DNA of 64,000 nt from Deltaproteobacteria bacterium (GCA_016177705.1 JACOUT010000010.1:62001-126000); one strand, 5' to 3'. Shown: positions 24,430 through 32,618, counted from the first letter of the stretch. Notes: generated by a model from the sequence alone, not told the origin. Numbers and translations are program-made.

Positions 24430-24941
24430 GGCGCCTCGCGCCCGGCGGTCAGCGCGGACCAGACCTCGTCGGGCACGAGGCATGCGGCGCGCAGCACCAT
24501 CAAGAGGCGCGCGTCGGCCACGCCGATCGCCTCGACCACGTCGCTGCCGACGCCGTGCAGCAGCGGCGGCAGCCTGCCAACCAGGTGGGCGTCGAGCCGT
24601 TGCAGCCCGAGGACGGCGTCGACCGCCAGCGCGACGCGCCGCTCCCCGACGTCGATGACGGCGAGGCGCTCCGCCGCGTGCTCGTTGCCGTCATCGCCGA
24701 TCAGCAGGTTGAGATCGACGACCGGCACGGGCGAGCCGCGAATCACCGACAGGCCGCGCACGTAGCCGGGGACGCCGCCGAGCGGCTGCACGGGGAGGGG
24801 CCGCAGGATCTCGGCGGCGAAGCGCACCGGGATCGCGCACCGGCGGATCCCCACCACGACGATCAGCGCCAGCGGCGCAACGACGCCGTCGACGACGGCT
24901 GCGTCGTCGGCCGACCGATCGGTGATCTCGCTCTCCCCCAC
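24426..24941 (-). CDS. cheW: CheW coupling protein, first gene of the chemosensory operon
   Basis: About 171 residues if begun at GTG 24941. CheW core: APLALIVVVGIRRCAIPV, RPLPVQPLGGVPGYVRGLSVI, RGSPVPVVDLNLLIGDD, RRVALAVDAVLGLQRLD and a C-terminal helix near residues 150-165. The start is uncertain: the next upstream in-frame starts (GTG 24974, ATG 25139) would add residues that do not fit the family, and no clean ribosome site is seen. Its stop overlaps the cheR start (GTGA). It heads a nine-gene run to 12396 with no gap larger than 12 bases, so the promoter should lie in 24942-25123. Confidence 0.85.
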   Translation of the reverse strand: MGESEITDRSADDAAVVDGVVAPLALIVVVGIRRCAIPVRFAAEILRPLPVQPLGGVPGYVRGLSVIRGSPVPVVDLNLLIGDDGNEHAAERLAVIDVGERRVALAVDAVLGLQRLDAHLVGRLPPLLHGVGSDVVEAIGVADARLLMVLRAACLVPDEVWSALTAGREAP

Positions 24942-24999
24942 CAGTCGGCGTGTAGCAACTGTGACCGCGCGCACGCAACCGGCCCGAACACCGCGATGG

Positions 25000-25015
25000 T
25001 GCAAAGGATTTTGCA
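25000..25015. promoter_or_regulatory. palindrome upstream of the chemosensory operon
   Basis: TGCAAAGGATTTTGCA, a perfect 6-bp inverted repeat with a 4-base spacer, lies 59 bases ahead of the chosen first cheW start, in the only non-coding gap (24942-25123) that can hold the operon promoter. It is A/T-rich against a ~70% G+C background. It is a candidate operator; the factor is unknown and no clear -10/-35 pair was seen. Confidence 0.35.
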
Positions 25016-25123
25016 GGCTTGGGGGGGTCTGCAATGACCCGCCTGCCAGCGCAGGGTCGACAGCGTGCCGCGGACGGCCGCGGCTTCGCGTGCGTTGCGC
25101 AGCGGCGCCCTCGAGGTCGGCGG

Positions 25124-26785
25124 CTACCGTTCGCCGCACCCTGCGGCGGCCGGCAGCGTGAGAACGAACGTCGCCCCGTGGCCTTCGGTGGACTCGACCG
25201 TCAAGTCGCCGCCGTGGCTCTGGGCGATCTCCCGACTGATCGCCAGGCCCAGGCCGGTGCCCGTCGTCCCGTCTTTGGTGGTGAAGAACATCTCGAACAC
25301 GCGCGCCAGGTGCTCCCGGCGGATCCCCGGGCCGTCGTCAGCGACGCGGATGACGATGCCGGAGTCCTCGCTGCTCGATCGAATCGATATCTCGTGAGGC
25401 CGGCCGTCGGCCGCGCCTGCGATCGCTTGCACGGCGTTGACCAGCAGGTTGACGAGGACCTGGACGATGCGGTCGGGTCGTCCACGAACCAAGAGATCCG
25501 CATCGAGCGCCATGCTGACGTTGGCGGTGCCTCTCACTTCCGCGCACGAGAGGCGGAGCGCTGACCGGATGGCGCTGTTCACGTCGAACACCATCGGCTC
25601 ATGGTTCTGAGGGCGTGAGAGCGCGCGCATGTCGTGGACGATGTCACGGATCTGGGCGGCGCCCTCGCCGATGCCGGCGAGCGCGTCACACATCTCGCCG
25701 AAGGCCGCGGCGCCGCCGAACGCTTTCCACGCCGTCCACGCTGCCGATTGGCTCTCGGAGCGCCGCTCCGTCTCGAGGGTGGAAGCGACACTGCCGAAGC
25801 GGGAGAGCGACTCCGCGAGGAACGAGTGGTTCAACAGAATGCAGCCGTTCGGGTTGTTGATCTCGTGCGCAACGCCCGCGGCGAGGAGGCCGAGCGATGC
25901 GAGGCGCTCCGACGCCGCGACCTGCGTGACGAGTCGGGCGTTTTCGAGCGCCAGCAAGATCTGTGCTGCCAGGACGGACGCGCGGTCGAGGTCTGCATCG
26001 CGAAACGGCCGCGCTGCCGGCGCCAGCCGATTGATGCAGAGAACGCCGACCAGCCGTGCCCCCACGGCAAGGGGGTACACGATGCTCGAGCGGACCCGGC
26101 CGTCGCTCGTCAGGTCCGCGAAGCGCGGGTCGGCGCCGAGCCCGCTGGGGATGACCAGGGGTGTGCCGACCTCGGCGACGCGACCGGCGATGCGCTCGCC
26201 GAGCTTGACACGGGTGTCGCCCCGCACCTCGGGGGAAAGCGTGTGTGAGTGCGCGACATAGAGCCCGCCGTCGGAGTCGGGCAGCATCAGACATGCGTCG
26301 TCGGCGTCCATGGCCTGCATGGCGAGCCGGATGATCGACTCCACCAGACGGTGAGCCTCTTGGCCGTCCAGAATCACACGGCTCGCTTCGTAGAGACCGG
26401 CGGTGCGACGGAGGCGTCGACGTTCGATCGCCCTAGCGACGATCGCGAGCAGCTCGGCCACGTGAAACGGCTTCTGCACGAAGTCGAACGCGCCGTTGCG
26501 AACGCATTCGATGGCGTACTCGACCTCGGCGAACCCGGTCGCGATGACGACCTCGATGTCCGGCGCGAGCTTGCGCACGGCGCGAAGGACCTCGACGCCG
26601 TCCAGCTTCGGCATGCGGACATCCGAGATCAGGACGTCGAAGTCCTGCTCGCCGATGCGCTCGAGGGCGTCGGCACCATCGGCGGCCGTCTCCACGCGGT
26701 GACCTTGCGCGCCAAGCTCCCAGGTGAGTAGCTCGCGGATGCCGCGCTCGTCGTCGGCCACCAGGATCGAGGAGCGCGCCGTCAC
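25124..26785 (-). CDS. soluble hybrid histidine kinase REC-GAF-HisKA-HATPase
   Basis: 553 residues from GTG 26785, which overlaps the preceding stop (GTGA). The receiver (~5-120) has LVADDERG, the acceptor in VLISDVRMPKLDGVEVL and Lys in VQKPFH. A GAF domain (~140-290: IAGRVAEVGTPLVIP, LAVGARLVGVLCINRL) is followed by HisKA (GVAHEINNPNGC) and HATPase (N-box LLVNLLVNAVQAI, DDGPGI, TGTGLGLAI). There is no membrane span. The receiver-first layout means it is switched by another kinase, and the GAF suggests a small-molecule or redox input. It is a paralog of the IS-split gene upstream and was once the last gene of a four-gene coupled operon. The IS between them may now cut off or replace its promoter. 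Confidence 0.93.
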   Translation of the reverse strand: MTARSSILVADDERGIRELLTWELGAQGHRVETAADGADALERIGEQDFDVLISDVRMPKLDGVEVLRAVRKLAPDIEVVIATGFAEVEYAIECVRNGAFDFVQKPFHVAELLAIVARAIERRRLRRTAGLYEASRVILDGQEAHRLVESIIRLAMQAMDADDACLMLPDSDGGLYVAHSHTLSPEVRGDTRVKLGERIAGRVAEVGTPLVIPSGLGADPRFADLTSDGRVRSSIVYPLAVGARLVGVLCINRLAPAARPFRDADLDRASVLAAQILLALENARLVTQVAASERLASLGLLAAGVAHEINNPNGCILLNHSFLAESLSRFGSVASTLETERRSESQSAAWTAWKAFGGAAAFGEMCDALAGIGEGAAQIRDIVHDMRALSRPQNHEPMVFDVNSAIRSALRLSCAEVRGTANVSMALDADLLVRGRPDRIVQVLVNLLVNAVQAIAGAADGRPHEISIRSSSEDSGIVIRVADDGPGIRREHLARVFEMFFTTKDGTTGTGLGLAISREIAQSHGGDLTVESTEGHGATFVLTLPAAAGCGER

Positions 26786-27124
26786 GGCTGGTCGGCACAC
26801 ATCGGCAGCGTGATGAGGAAGCACAGCCCATCCACTGTCGGGCCCTCGAGCGAGAGGTCGGCGCCGGTCGTGGCCAGCAGTCGCTGGGCGAGCATCAAGC
26901 CGGTGTCGAGACGTATCGTCTGCCCGCCGGCGGCCCCGAGGCGAGGGTCGAACACACGCGCGCGTTCCTCAGTGGTCAACGAGCGACTGCCATCACGAAT
27001 CGCGAGCACGACGCGCGTCCCGGCGCAGCGAACGTTCACGTGCAGCGGGGCCGTCAGCGAAAAATCGGCGCCTGACGTCAGGAACTCGAGCACGCAGACG
27101 ACCGCGGCGTGGAGGTCCGGAACC
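26782..27124 (-). pseudogene. 3' remnant (HATPase part) of a histidine kinase split by an IS element
   Basis: Just inside the IS border the frame reads VPDLHAAVVC, then the ORF from GTG 27093 (EFLTSGADFSL ... CFLITLPM), which is the C-terminal ATP-binding domain of a histidine kinase without a start of its own. An in-frame stop of IS origin precedes it. It is the missing end of the gene whose first 1.4 kb lie on the other side of the IS (28765-30144). The ATP-binding motifs are poor: the conserved Asn of the N-box is not found in LEFLTSGADF, the DxGxG box reads IRDGSRSL, and only TGLMLAQRL recalls the G2 box. So the domain was probably weak or dead as a kinase before the insertion. The last base pairs overlap the start of the next kinase (GTGA). 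Confidence 0.8.
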
Positions 27125-27147
27125 TGTCAACGATTTTGAGAATCGGC
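27125..27147 (+). repeat. left terminal inverted repeat of the IS element
   Basis: Starts TGTCAACGATTTTGAGAATC. Compared with the inverted right end it matches TG-CAACG, has a four-base mismatch block, and then matches TGAGAATC exactly (16 of 22 positions). Confidence 0.75.
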
Positions 27148-27157
27148 GCGTCTGCAT

Positions 27158-28288
27158 TTAGTGAGCAAGGCCTCCTGTGTTCGTGAAGGTCGTGGTCGAG
27201 GAGATGGGCATGCAGGGCGCGCCGGGTAGCTGCGACGATGGCGAGGCGAGGCCCGGAGCCGGGGTCGCCAGCCGCTGGGCTGGCTCCGACCCCGTCTCCG
27301 CGTACGCCGCCAGGGGCGCGGGTGGGTTGATGTACACGGCGCGCGGCAGCTCGATGATGCGCGGCGGGCCGTTCACGAAGCGCTCAGGGTGCGCGTGGTA
27401 CCCGGCGAGCTTCGTGTCATGACGAAGTCGCAGCTCTTCGTCGGCGCGACCGAAGTGCACGTCGGCCGGCGTGAGCAGCGCGATGCCGCTGTGGTGGTGG
27501 TGTTCGTTGTACCAGTCGAAGTAGGGCGAGCAGAACGCGCGCCCGTCGACGTCGCCGTGGAACTTCTTGGGGAACGTCGGGTGGTACTTGAGCGTCTTGA
27601 ACGCGCTCTCCGAGAACGGGTTGTCGTTCGACGTGTGCGGCCTGCTGTAGCTCTTCGCGGTGTCGAGCTTGGCCAGGAGCTCGATGAGCAGCTTGCTGCG
27701 CATGGGCGCGCCACGGTCGGCGTGGAGCGTGAGCTGACCCGGAGACACGTCGTACTTCGCGATGGTCTCGTCGATGAACTGGGTGGCGAGCGTCGCGTTC
27801 TCGCGGTCGGCGAGCATCCAGCCCACGACGTAGCGGCTGAAGATGTCCATGACGACGTAGAGGTACAGGTAGACGAACTTCTCGAAGGTCAGCAGCTTGG
27901 TGATGTCCCACGACCACACTTGGTTTGGTCCCGTGGCGATGAGCTCGGGCTTCACCGGCGCCGGGTGCGCGAGCTGGTTGCGGCGCTCCCTCACCTCACT
28001 CTGCGAGGCGAGCACGCGGTACATCGTGCGCTCCGAGCCGAGGTACGTCCCTTCGCTGAGGAGCTTGGCTACGATCTCGGCGGGCGGCAGATCCCGGAAG
28101 CGCTCCTCGTGGACCGTGTCGAGGACGGCCTGCCGCTCGACCTGCGACAGCGCTCTCGCCGGCGTCGGCCGCGGCGGCGCTGGCTCCTTCGGCTTGCGTG
28201 CTCGGTAGAAGGTGGCCACCGAGAGCCCGAGCGCCGTCAGGATGGCGACGACGCCTGTGGCCGGCATGACCTCGTGCGCCGCGCTCAC
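27158..28288 (-). CDS. IS3-family transposase OrfB (DDE/rve integrase domain)
   Basis: 376 residues from GTG 28288. The transposase catalytic core shows the DDE triad: Asp in VWSWDITKL, Asp in LTLHADRGAPM and Glu in NPFSESAFKTL, with 35 residues between the second Asp and the Glu as in the IS3 family. The N-terminal part (~1-110) is a helical/HTH region (TALGLSVATFYRAR). The C-terminal ~60 residues are Pro/Ala-rich. The GTG overlaps the OrfA stop, and in the cell the active enzyme is expected as an OrfAB fusion made by -1 frameshifting at the A8 run inside orfA. No internal stop or frameshift was found, so the enzyme looks intact. Confidence 0.93.
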   Translation of the reverse strand: MSAAHEVMPATGVVAILTALGLSVATFYRARKPKEPAPPRPTPARALSQVERQAVLDTVHEERFRDLPPAEIVAKLLSEGTYLGSERTMYRVLASQSEVRERRNQLAHPAPVKPELIATGPNQVWSWDITKLLTFEKFVYLYLYVVMDIFSRYVVGWMLADRENATLATQFIDETIAKYDVSPGQLTLHADRGAPMRSKLLIELLAKLDTAKSYSRPHTSNDNPFSESAFKTLKYHPTFPKKFHGDVDGRAFCSPYFDWYNEHHHHSGIALLTPADVHFGRADEELRLRHDTKLAGYHAHPERFVNGPPRIIELPRAVYINPPAPLAAYAETGSEPAQRLATPAPGLASPSSQLPGAPCMPISSTTTFTNTGGLAH

Positions 28289-28710
28289 GAGTCGCTCCCG
28301 TCGTCGTCGGACGTCTTCAGGGGGATGCCCAGGAGCGAGGCAACTTTTTTTTGGACGCTGATGATGATCTCGGCCTGCGCGAGCTGCGCCTTCACGCTGG
28401 CGAGCTCCTTGCGCAGGCGCGCGTTCTCTTCACCGAGCGGGTTCTTCGTCGGCTTCTTGCCACGCTTCTTGGACAACGCGGCCAGTGTCCCGCGCTCGCG
28501 CTCGCGGCGCCAGACCGTCAGGTGGGAGGAGTACAGACCCTCGCGGCGGAGCATGGCGCCGATCTCGCCACCGGACTCCTTCACGCGATCCGCCTCCTCG
28601 AGGATGCTTTTCTTGTACGCGGCCTTGAACGACCGGCGGCGTGGGCGCGCGAGCACCTCGGTGTCCGGCATCTTGCCGTTCGACTTGCTGACTTCGGCTT
28701 GCTCTTCCAT
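28285..28710 (-). CDS. IS3-family transposase OrfA (helix-turn-helix)
   Basis: 141 residues. The helix-turn-helix region reads RRSFKAAYKKSILEEAD ... GEIGAMLRREGLYSSHLT and is followed by a leucine-rich coiled coil (NARLRKELASVKAQLAQAE), the usual OrfA plan for binding the IS ends and dimerising. The frame ends at TGA 28285, overlapping the OrfB GTG by 4 bases in the -1 frame. An A8 run near codon 120 allows fusion to OrfB. Confidence 0.92.
   Translation of the reverse strand: MEEQAEVSKSNGKMPDTEVLARPRRRSFKAAYKKSILEEADRVKESGGEIGAMLRREGLYSSHLTVWRRERERGTLAALSKKRGKKPTKNPLGEENARLRKELASVKAQLAQAEIIISVQKKVASLLGIPLKTSDDDGSDS
28345..28352 (-). promoter_or_regulatory. programmed -1 frameshift (slippery) site of the IS element
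   Basis: On the minus strand orfA reads CAA-AAA-AAA-GTT, an unbroken run of eight A in a G+C-rich gene. Slipping back one base continues through 19 open codons without a stop straight into the frame of OrfB (GTG at 28288). This is the classic A-A-A-A-A-A/G signal used by IS3-family elements to make OrfAB. A GC-rich stretch follows, but I did not establish a defined pseudoknot or hairpin. Confidence 0.8.
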
Positions 28711-28752
28711 GTGGTCACGACCTCACCGCCCCTACAGTAATTCGAGAGGAGG

Positions 28753-28775
28753 CCGGATTCTCAGTCACGTTGGCA
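28753..28775 (-). repeat. right terminal inverted repeat of the IS element
   Basis: Read on the minus strand it begins TGCCAACGTGACTGAGAATC, matching the left end at TG-CAACG and TGAGAATC. The TGA that ends the 5' kinase fragment (28767-28765) lies inside this repeat. Confidence 0.75.
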
Positions 28776-30144
28776 GAGGGGGGTCCGCGCGGCATGCCAC
28801 CGTCTCGCAGCCCGTCGCCAGCTCGAGCTGCAACGGTCGCGTCGAACGCTTGGCCCACGACGCTGCGCACTCTTCGACCAACGCCGCAACGGCGAAGCGC
28901 TCCGGTGACGCCGACGACGTCGGTTTTGCGAGTGTGCCGAAGCGGGTCACCATCTCGGTCATGCGCCGCACGCCCTCGAGCGCGTCATCGATGACGTCGG
29001 TGAGCTCGCGAGCGAGACCCTCACACGAGCCGCCAGCGCTCTCCTCGAGTCTGATGGCGTGCTGCATGGCCTCCGCGGTGCCCAGTCGTCGCAGGCAGCC
29101 CGCTGCCGCCTTGGCGGCCAGCCACAACGCGCCGATCGTGGACGAGTAGTCCTGCAGCGCGTGGAGATTCGAGCGCACGACCGCGAGCGGCGTGTTGAGC
29201 TCATGCGCGACCGCCCCGGCGAGTTGCACCGCGAGGGCCGCCTTCTCGGCGCGGACCAACTGCTCCCGTGTCTCGATCAGCTCGCGGGCCTTGAGCTCGA
29301 GCTCCCGGTAGACGCGCGCGTTCTCGAGCGAGAGCGTGAGCTGGCTGGCAAAGACGCAGCCACGCTGCAGCTCGGAATGGACGAAGGGTGGGGAGCTCGC
29401 GCGCCTCAGCAACACCAGCGCACCGAGGAAGCTCGCCTTGCCGACCAGCGGGAACGCGACCGCCGAGGAGCACCCCGCCTCGACGAGCATGTGCGGCAGG
29501 CCGGCTGCTGCGCCCGCTGAGGCGAGCAAAGGGTCTGAGCTGGCCTCCACCGCTCGCGCGAGATGGAGGAACGGCGCATCGGCGATGCGCTGCGCGGCGG
29601 GCGGCCGGTGGACCGTCTTGTCGGCCGTGTCGTCGCGCCGCAAGGTCAGACAAACGTCGTCCGCTTTCAAGACCCGCACAGCGAGGCCGAGCACGATGTC
29701 GATGATGCGCGATTGATCGAAAGTAGCGAGCAGCGCGCGGCTCGCTTCATAGAGCGCAACGAAGCCCTGGAGTTGGCTCTTCTGCCGCGCCCGATCGAGC
29801 AACAGCGCGAGGTCGGCGATGTCGAACGGCTTCTGGATGTAGTCGTACGCCCCGTTCTTCATGCAGGCGATGGCGGTTTCCACGGTGGCGTAGCCGGTGG
29901 CGACGATGACCTCCAAATCCGGATCGAGGGAGCGCAGCGCCTCGACCGTCGCCGACCCGTCCATGCCGGGCATCTTCAGATCGGTGAGCGCGAGATCGAA
30001 CTTGCGGCGCCTGACTGCCTCGACCGCGGCGGCGCCACTGTCGACGGCTTCGACCTCGAACCCCTCCATCGCGAGCTCGTAGGAGAGCATCTCTCGCAGG
30101 CCCCGCTCGTCATCGACGACCAGCACCGTGGCACGCGCGGTCAT
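28765..30144 (-). pseudogene. 5' part of a histidine kinase (REC-GAF-HisKA), truncated by the IS element
   Basis: 459 residues are still open: receiver (~4-120; VVDDERG, LALTDLKMPGMDG, IQKPFD), GAF-like domain (~140-290), and HisKA with phospho-His in AGAVAHELNTPLAVV, ending in VACRADPP at the start of the ATPase domain. The last three residues (LPT) and the stop are IS sequence. The ATPase domain is on the far side of the IS (26782-27124). If translated, the product could still dimerise, accept phosphate on its receiver and be phosphorylated in trans on the His, but it cannot phosphorylate itself. The ATG overlaps the stop of the upstream REC gene (ATGA). Its closest relative is the intact kinase at 25124-26785. 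Confidence 0.88.
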
Positions 30145-30533
30145 GGCTGCTCCCCGATTGCTTTCATGATGGTGGCGAGCAACTCGTCGAGTTCGACCGG
30201 CTTGAAGAGACAGGCGCGCGCGCCCAGGCTTCCCGCCGAGGACTCGAACTCATGGCTCGGATCGGAGCTGCTGCTCATCACGATGACGCGTTGCTCGGGC
30301 CGGATCGCGCGGATCCTCGCGAGCGCCTCCGGCCCACCCATGTGGGGCATATGCACGTCGAGTACCACCAGGCTGAAGGGACGCGCCTCGATCGCGCGCA
30401 CGGCCTGCAGGCCGTCTTCGACCGCCACGATCTCGAAGCCATGCGGCGCGATGCAGAAGGTGAACAGATCACGGAATCCGACCTCGTCATCGGCAATGAG
30501 GATGCTCGGGCTCGTCCCAGCAGCAGCGCTCAT
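30141..30533 (-). CDS. single-domain response regulator
   Basis: 130 residues, receiver only: LIADDEVG (~11-18), acceptor Asp in LVVLDVHMPHMGG (~58), Ser/Thr switch position in VIVMSSSSD and Lys in LFKPVE. The gene overlaps its neighbours by 4 bases on both sides. It lies between the membrane kinase (upstream) and the REC-GAF-kinase pair (downstream), so it is a likely phosphate carrier between them. MSSSS at the switch position is unusual but keeps a hydroxyl residue. Confidence 0.92.
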   Translation of the reverse strand: MSAAAGTSPSILIADDEVGFRDLFTFCIAPHGFEIVAVEDGLQAVRAIEARPFSLVVLDVHMPHMGGPEALARIRAIRPEQRVIVMSSSSDPSHEFESSAGSLGARACLFKPVELDELLATIMKAIGEQP

Positions 30534-31975
30534 GATGGCGACTCGACGGCGGCAATCCGGCTCGTGGGCAGCTCGATGGAGAACAACGTGCCCTTGCCGA
30601 CGACGCTGTCGACCCGCAGCCTGCCCTGGTGTTGCTGCACGATCTCGTAGACCAGGCTCAGGCCGAGCCCGGTGCCCTTGCCGACCTCCTTGGTCGTGAA
30701 GAACGGCTCGAACATCCGCGCGCGCACGTCCTCTGCGATGCCGGTGCCCGTGTCCTCGACTTCGACGACGCCGAAGGCGTCGCGGGCGCGGCGCGTCCGC
30801 ACCGACAGCGTCCCGCCCGCGGGCATCGCGTCCATCGCGTTGGTGCCGAGGTTGACCAGGATCTGTTGGAGTTGCGTCATATTGGCGCGCAGCATCGGCC
30901 GGCCCTCGTCGAGCTCCAGCGCGACCCGGACTCCTTGGGTCTTGGCGCGCGCCTCCAGGAGAACGGCGGTTGCCCGCACGAGCTCGTTGAGATCGAGCAG
31001 CTCGCTGGTGCGCTTGGCGACGCGCGAGAACGTCAGAAGCTCCTGCACCAGGTTGCGACAGCGGAGCGCTTCGCGGGCGATCGACGCGACCGGCAACCGT
31101 AGCGGATCACCTTCGGGGACGCGCCGTTCGAGCCCCTGGGCAAAGCCGAGGATGACACCGAGCGGGTTGTTGATCTCGTGAGCCACGCCGCCGGCGAGCT
31201 GCCCGACGGCCGACAGCTTCTCGGCTTGCACCAGCGCGCTCTTGGTGGCCTCCAAGCGATGCACGGCAGCGGCGAGGGCGTCGCGCGCGCGTCGCTGGGC
31301 CGAGTCGTACAGCCCGCCAATCGCGAGCGCGGTCGCCATGGCGAACCCGCCGCTGATGACGCTCTGGTCCGGGCGCACCGCCCACGCCAGGGCGTCCGCG
31401 TCCGGCGTCCACACTCCGGCGAACTGCAGGAGTGTCGCGAGCATGGCGAGCAAGAGCATCGCCACTCCGAACGCGACGCCGGTGCGGATGCCCAACACGA
31501 AGGTCGCGAGCAGGGGTGTCACCAGACCCCACGGGCCCATGAGCGTCAGGGCGCCGGCGTCGGCGAACGCGCCGCCACCGACCAGCAGGGCGAGCCCCAC
31601 GCAGAGCAGCGCACCGACGCGGCGCACATCGCCCGAGTACCGCAGGTAGCAAAGCCCGCTCCCCCACAGCAGCACCCCCGCGACGGCCACCAGCACCAAG
31701 ACCGCCGAGCCGCCGGTGGCGGCGATGTAGCACGCGAAGAAGGCCGCCACGAAGGTCCACACCAGCAGCAGGCCCGCGACCAGGTGGCCCTGTGCGATCT
31801 CGATTGGCGACGCGGTCGACAAGCGCTTGGCGTCGCGCGCGAGGAACCAGTTGAGGATGGTCGAGAGACCTCGACGTCCGCTCGGGTCGCCCGGCTGCGC
31901 ACAATCACCGACGGCGGGAACGGCGGGCGCCGTCGGTGTGGTAGGTCCATGTGTAGTCGAATCGACGTGGGACAT
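30530..31975 (-). CDS. membrane histidine kinase with multi-span N-terminal sensor
   Basis: 481 residues from ATG 31975 (a longer frame reaching 32227 would add Arg-rich residues unlike a protein start). After ~60 polar residues, six or seven hydrophobic segments (~65-235: HLVAGLLLVWTFVAAFFACY, AVLVLVAVAGVLLWGSGLCY, VGALLCVGLALLVGGGAFA and others) form a membrane-embedded sensor. Then come a coiled coil, HisKA (GGVAHEINNPLGVILGF), and HATPase with N-box LVNLGTNAMDAMPAG and GTGLGLSL. There is no receiver. It is the first gene of the second signalling operon and overlaps the REC gene by 4 bases. The 181-base gap upstream (31976-32156) must hold the promoter; I see only a tandem CGCAGACCG pair there. 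Confidence 0.92.
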   Translation of the reverse strand: MSHVDSTTHGPTTPTAPAVPAVGDCAQPGDPSGRRGLSTILNWFLARDAKRLSTASPIEIAQGHLVAGLLLVWTFVAAFFACYIAATGGSAVLVLVAVAGVLLWGSGLCYLRYSGDVRRVGALLCVGLALLVGGGAFADAGALTLMGPWGLVTPLLATFVLGIRTGVAFGVAMLLLAMLATLLQFAGVWTPDADALAWAVRPDQSVISGGFAMATALAIGGLYDSAQRRARDALAAAVHRLEATKSALVQAEKLSAVGQLAGGVAHEINNPLGVILGFAQGLERRVPEGDPLRLPVASIAREALRCRNLVQELLTFSRVAKRTSELLDLNELVRATAVLLEARAKTQGVRVALELDEGRPMLRANMTQLQQILVNLGTNAMDAMPAGGTLSVRTRRARDAFGVVEVEDTGTGIAEDVRARMFEPFFTTKEVGKGTGLGLSLVYEIVQQHQGRLRVDSVVGKGTLFSIELPTSRIAAVESPS

Positions 31976-32156
31976 GGGTTCGCCGTGAGCGCGCGATCGC
32001 GCCAAGCTCGCGGACCGCCGCCGGCCTCCCGCGCCCCCCTCGAGCAGCACATCGGCGAGATCCGCCGGGACTTGAGCCGCCGCCTTCCGTGCAACGCCGC
32101 GGCGCGCGGTCTGCGCGGTCTGCGCTGCCAGCGCCGGAGCGGCGGTGACCCGCCGA

Positions 32157-32618
32157 TCAGCGCAGCGTCGACAGCGACGCCGTGACGCTCGCGAGCTCCT
32201 TGTCGAACACGTCCTTGGGCGCCACATACTCGAGCACCCAGATGGAGTCGCCGCACAGCCCGGGCCGCACGAACACCGCCAACAGCTCGCGCACCGGCCG
32301 GCCGTTGACGGTGGTCTCGAGCGTCATGGTGTGGCCGGCCGCGCCGGTGCCGTCGGTGGCAGGGGCCTCGGCCACCAGCAGGTAGCCGCGGTTGTCCTTG
32401 AGGTCGCTCTTGAGCGCGTCCTTCCAGAAGTCGAGGCCGCCCTTGTCCTCGTCGTCGAAGCGGCGCACCCACAGCTTGCTCTCTTCGGGCGTGATGGCCT
32501 TGAGCTGGTCGCCCGAGCGATCGGTGACGAGGAAGCGCGCGGGCGGCTCGAGGCTGACGCAGGCGGCGGCCACGGCGGCGAGCACGAGCGCGATCAGGGA
32601 GGAAACGGTGCGGTTCAT
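32157..32618 (-). CDS. small lipoprotein, function unknown
   Basis: 153 residues. The signal (MNRTVSSLIALVLAAVAAAC) ends in a lipobox, so the protein should be anchored in a membrane. The mature part has no recognised domain; it contains PARFLVTDRSGDQLKAITPE, HTMTLETTVNGRPVRELLA and a C-terminal AKDVFDKELAS-like helix typical of the PsbP/DUF1795-like lipoproteins, though I would not press that. The ATG overlaps the stop of the DUF4349 gene by one base (TGATG), so the pair is coupled and probably works together at the envelope. Confidence 0.75.
   Translation of the reverse strand: MNRTVSSLIALVLAAVAAACVSLEPPARFLVTDRSGDQLKAITPEESKLWVRRFDDEDKGGLDFWKDALKSDLKDNRGYLLVAEAPATDGTGAAGHTMTLETTVNGRPVRELLAVFVRPGLCGDSIWVLEYVAPKDVFDKELASVTASLSTLR

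Larger units (their letters stand above)
27125..28775 (-). mobile_element. IS3-family insertion sequence, complete with OrfA and OrfB
   Basis: The element is about 1651 bp, bounded by imperfect inverted repeats that begin TG and end CA. It encodes OrfA (HTH) and OrfB (DDE integrase-type transposase) in overlapping frames, the IS3-family arrangement. It sits inside a histidine kinase gene: the 5' kinase fragment runs into the right end and the 3' fragment emerges from the left end, both on the minus strand like the transposase. No matching target duplication is seen next to either border (left flank GGAACC, right flank GAGGGG), so the ends have drifted, the borders are off by a few bases, or a small rearrangement followed insertion. 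Confidence 0.9.

Noticed and set aside
24980..25060. Possible sigma-54 promoter TGGCA...TTGCA before the first cheW
   Set aside because: The spacing between the two halves is three bases too long for a -24/-12 promoter.
27093..27150. Target-site duplication of the IS element
   Set aside because: No identical flanking bases were found at the most likely ends; not claimed.
28765..30144. Call of an intact, shorter histidine kinase
   Set aside because: It ends in IS sequence without an ATPase domain and the missing part lies across the IS, so it is reported as a disrupted gene.
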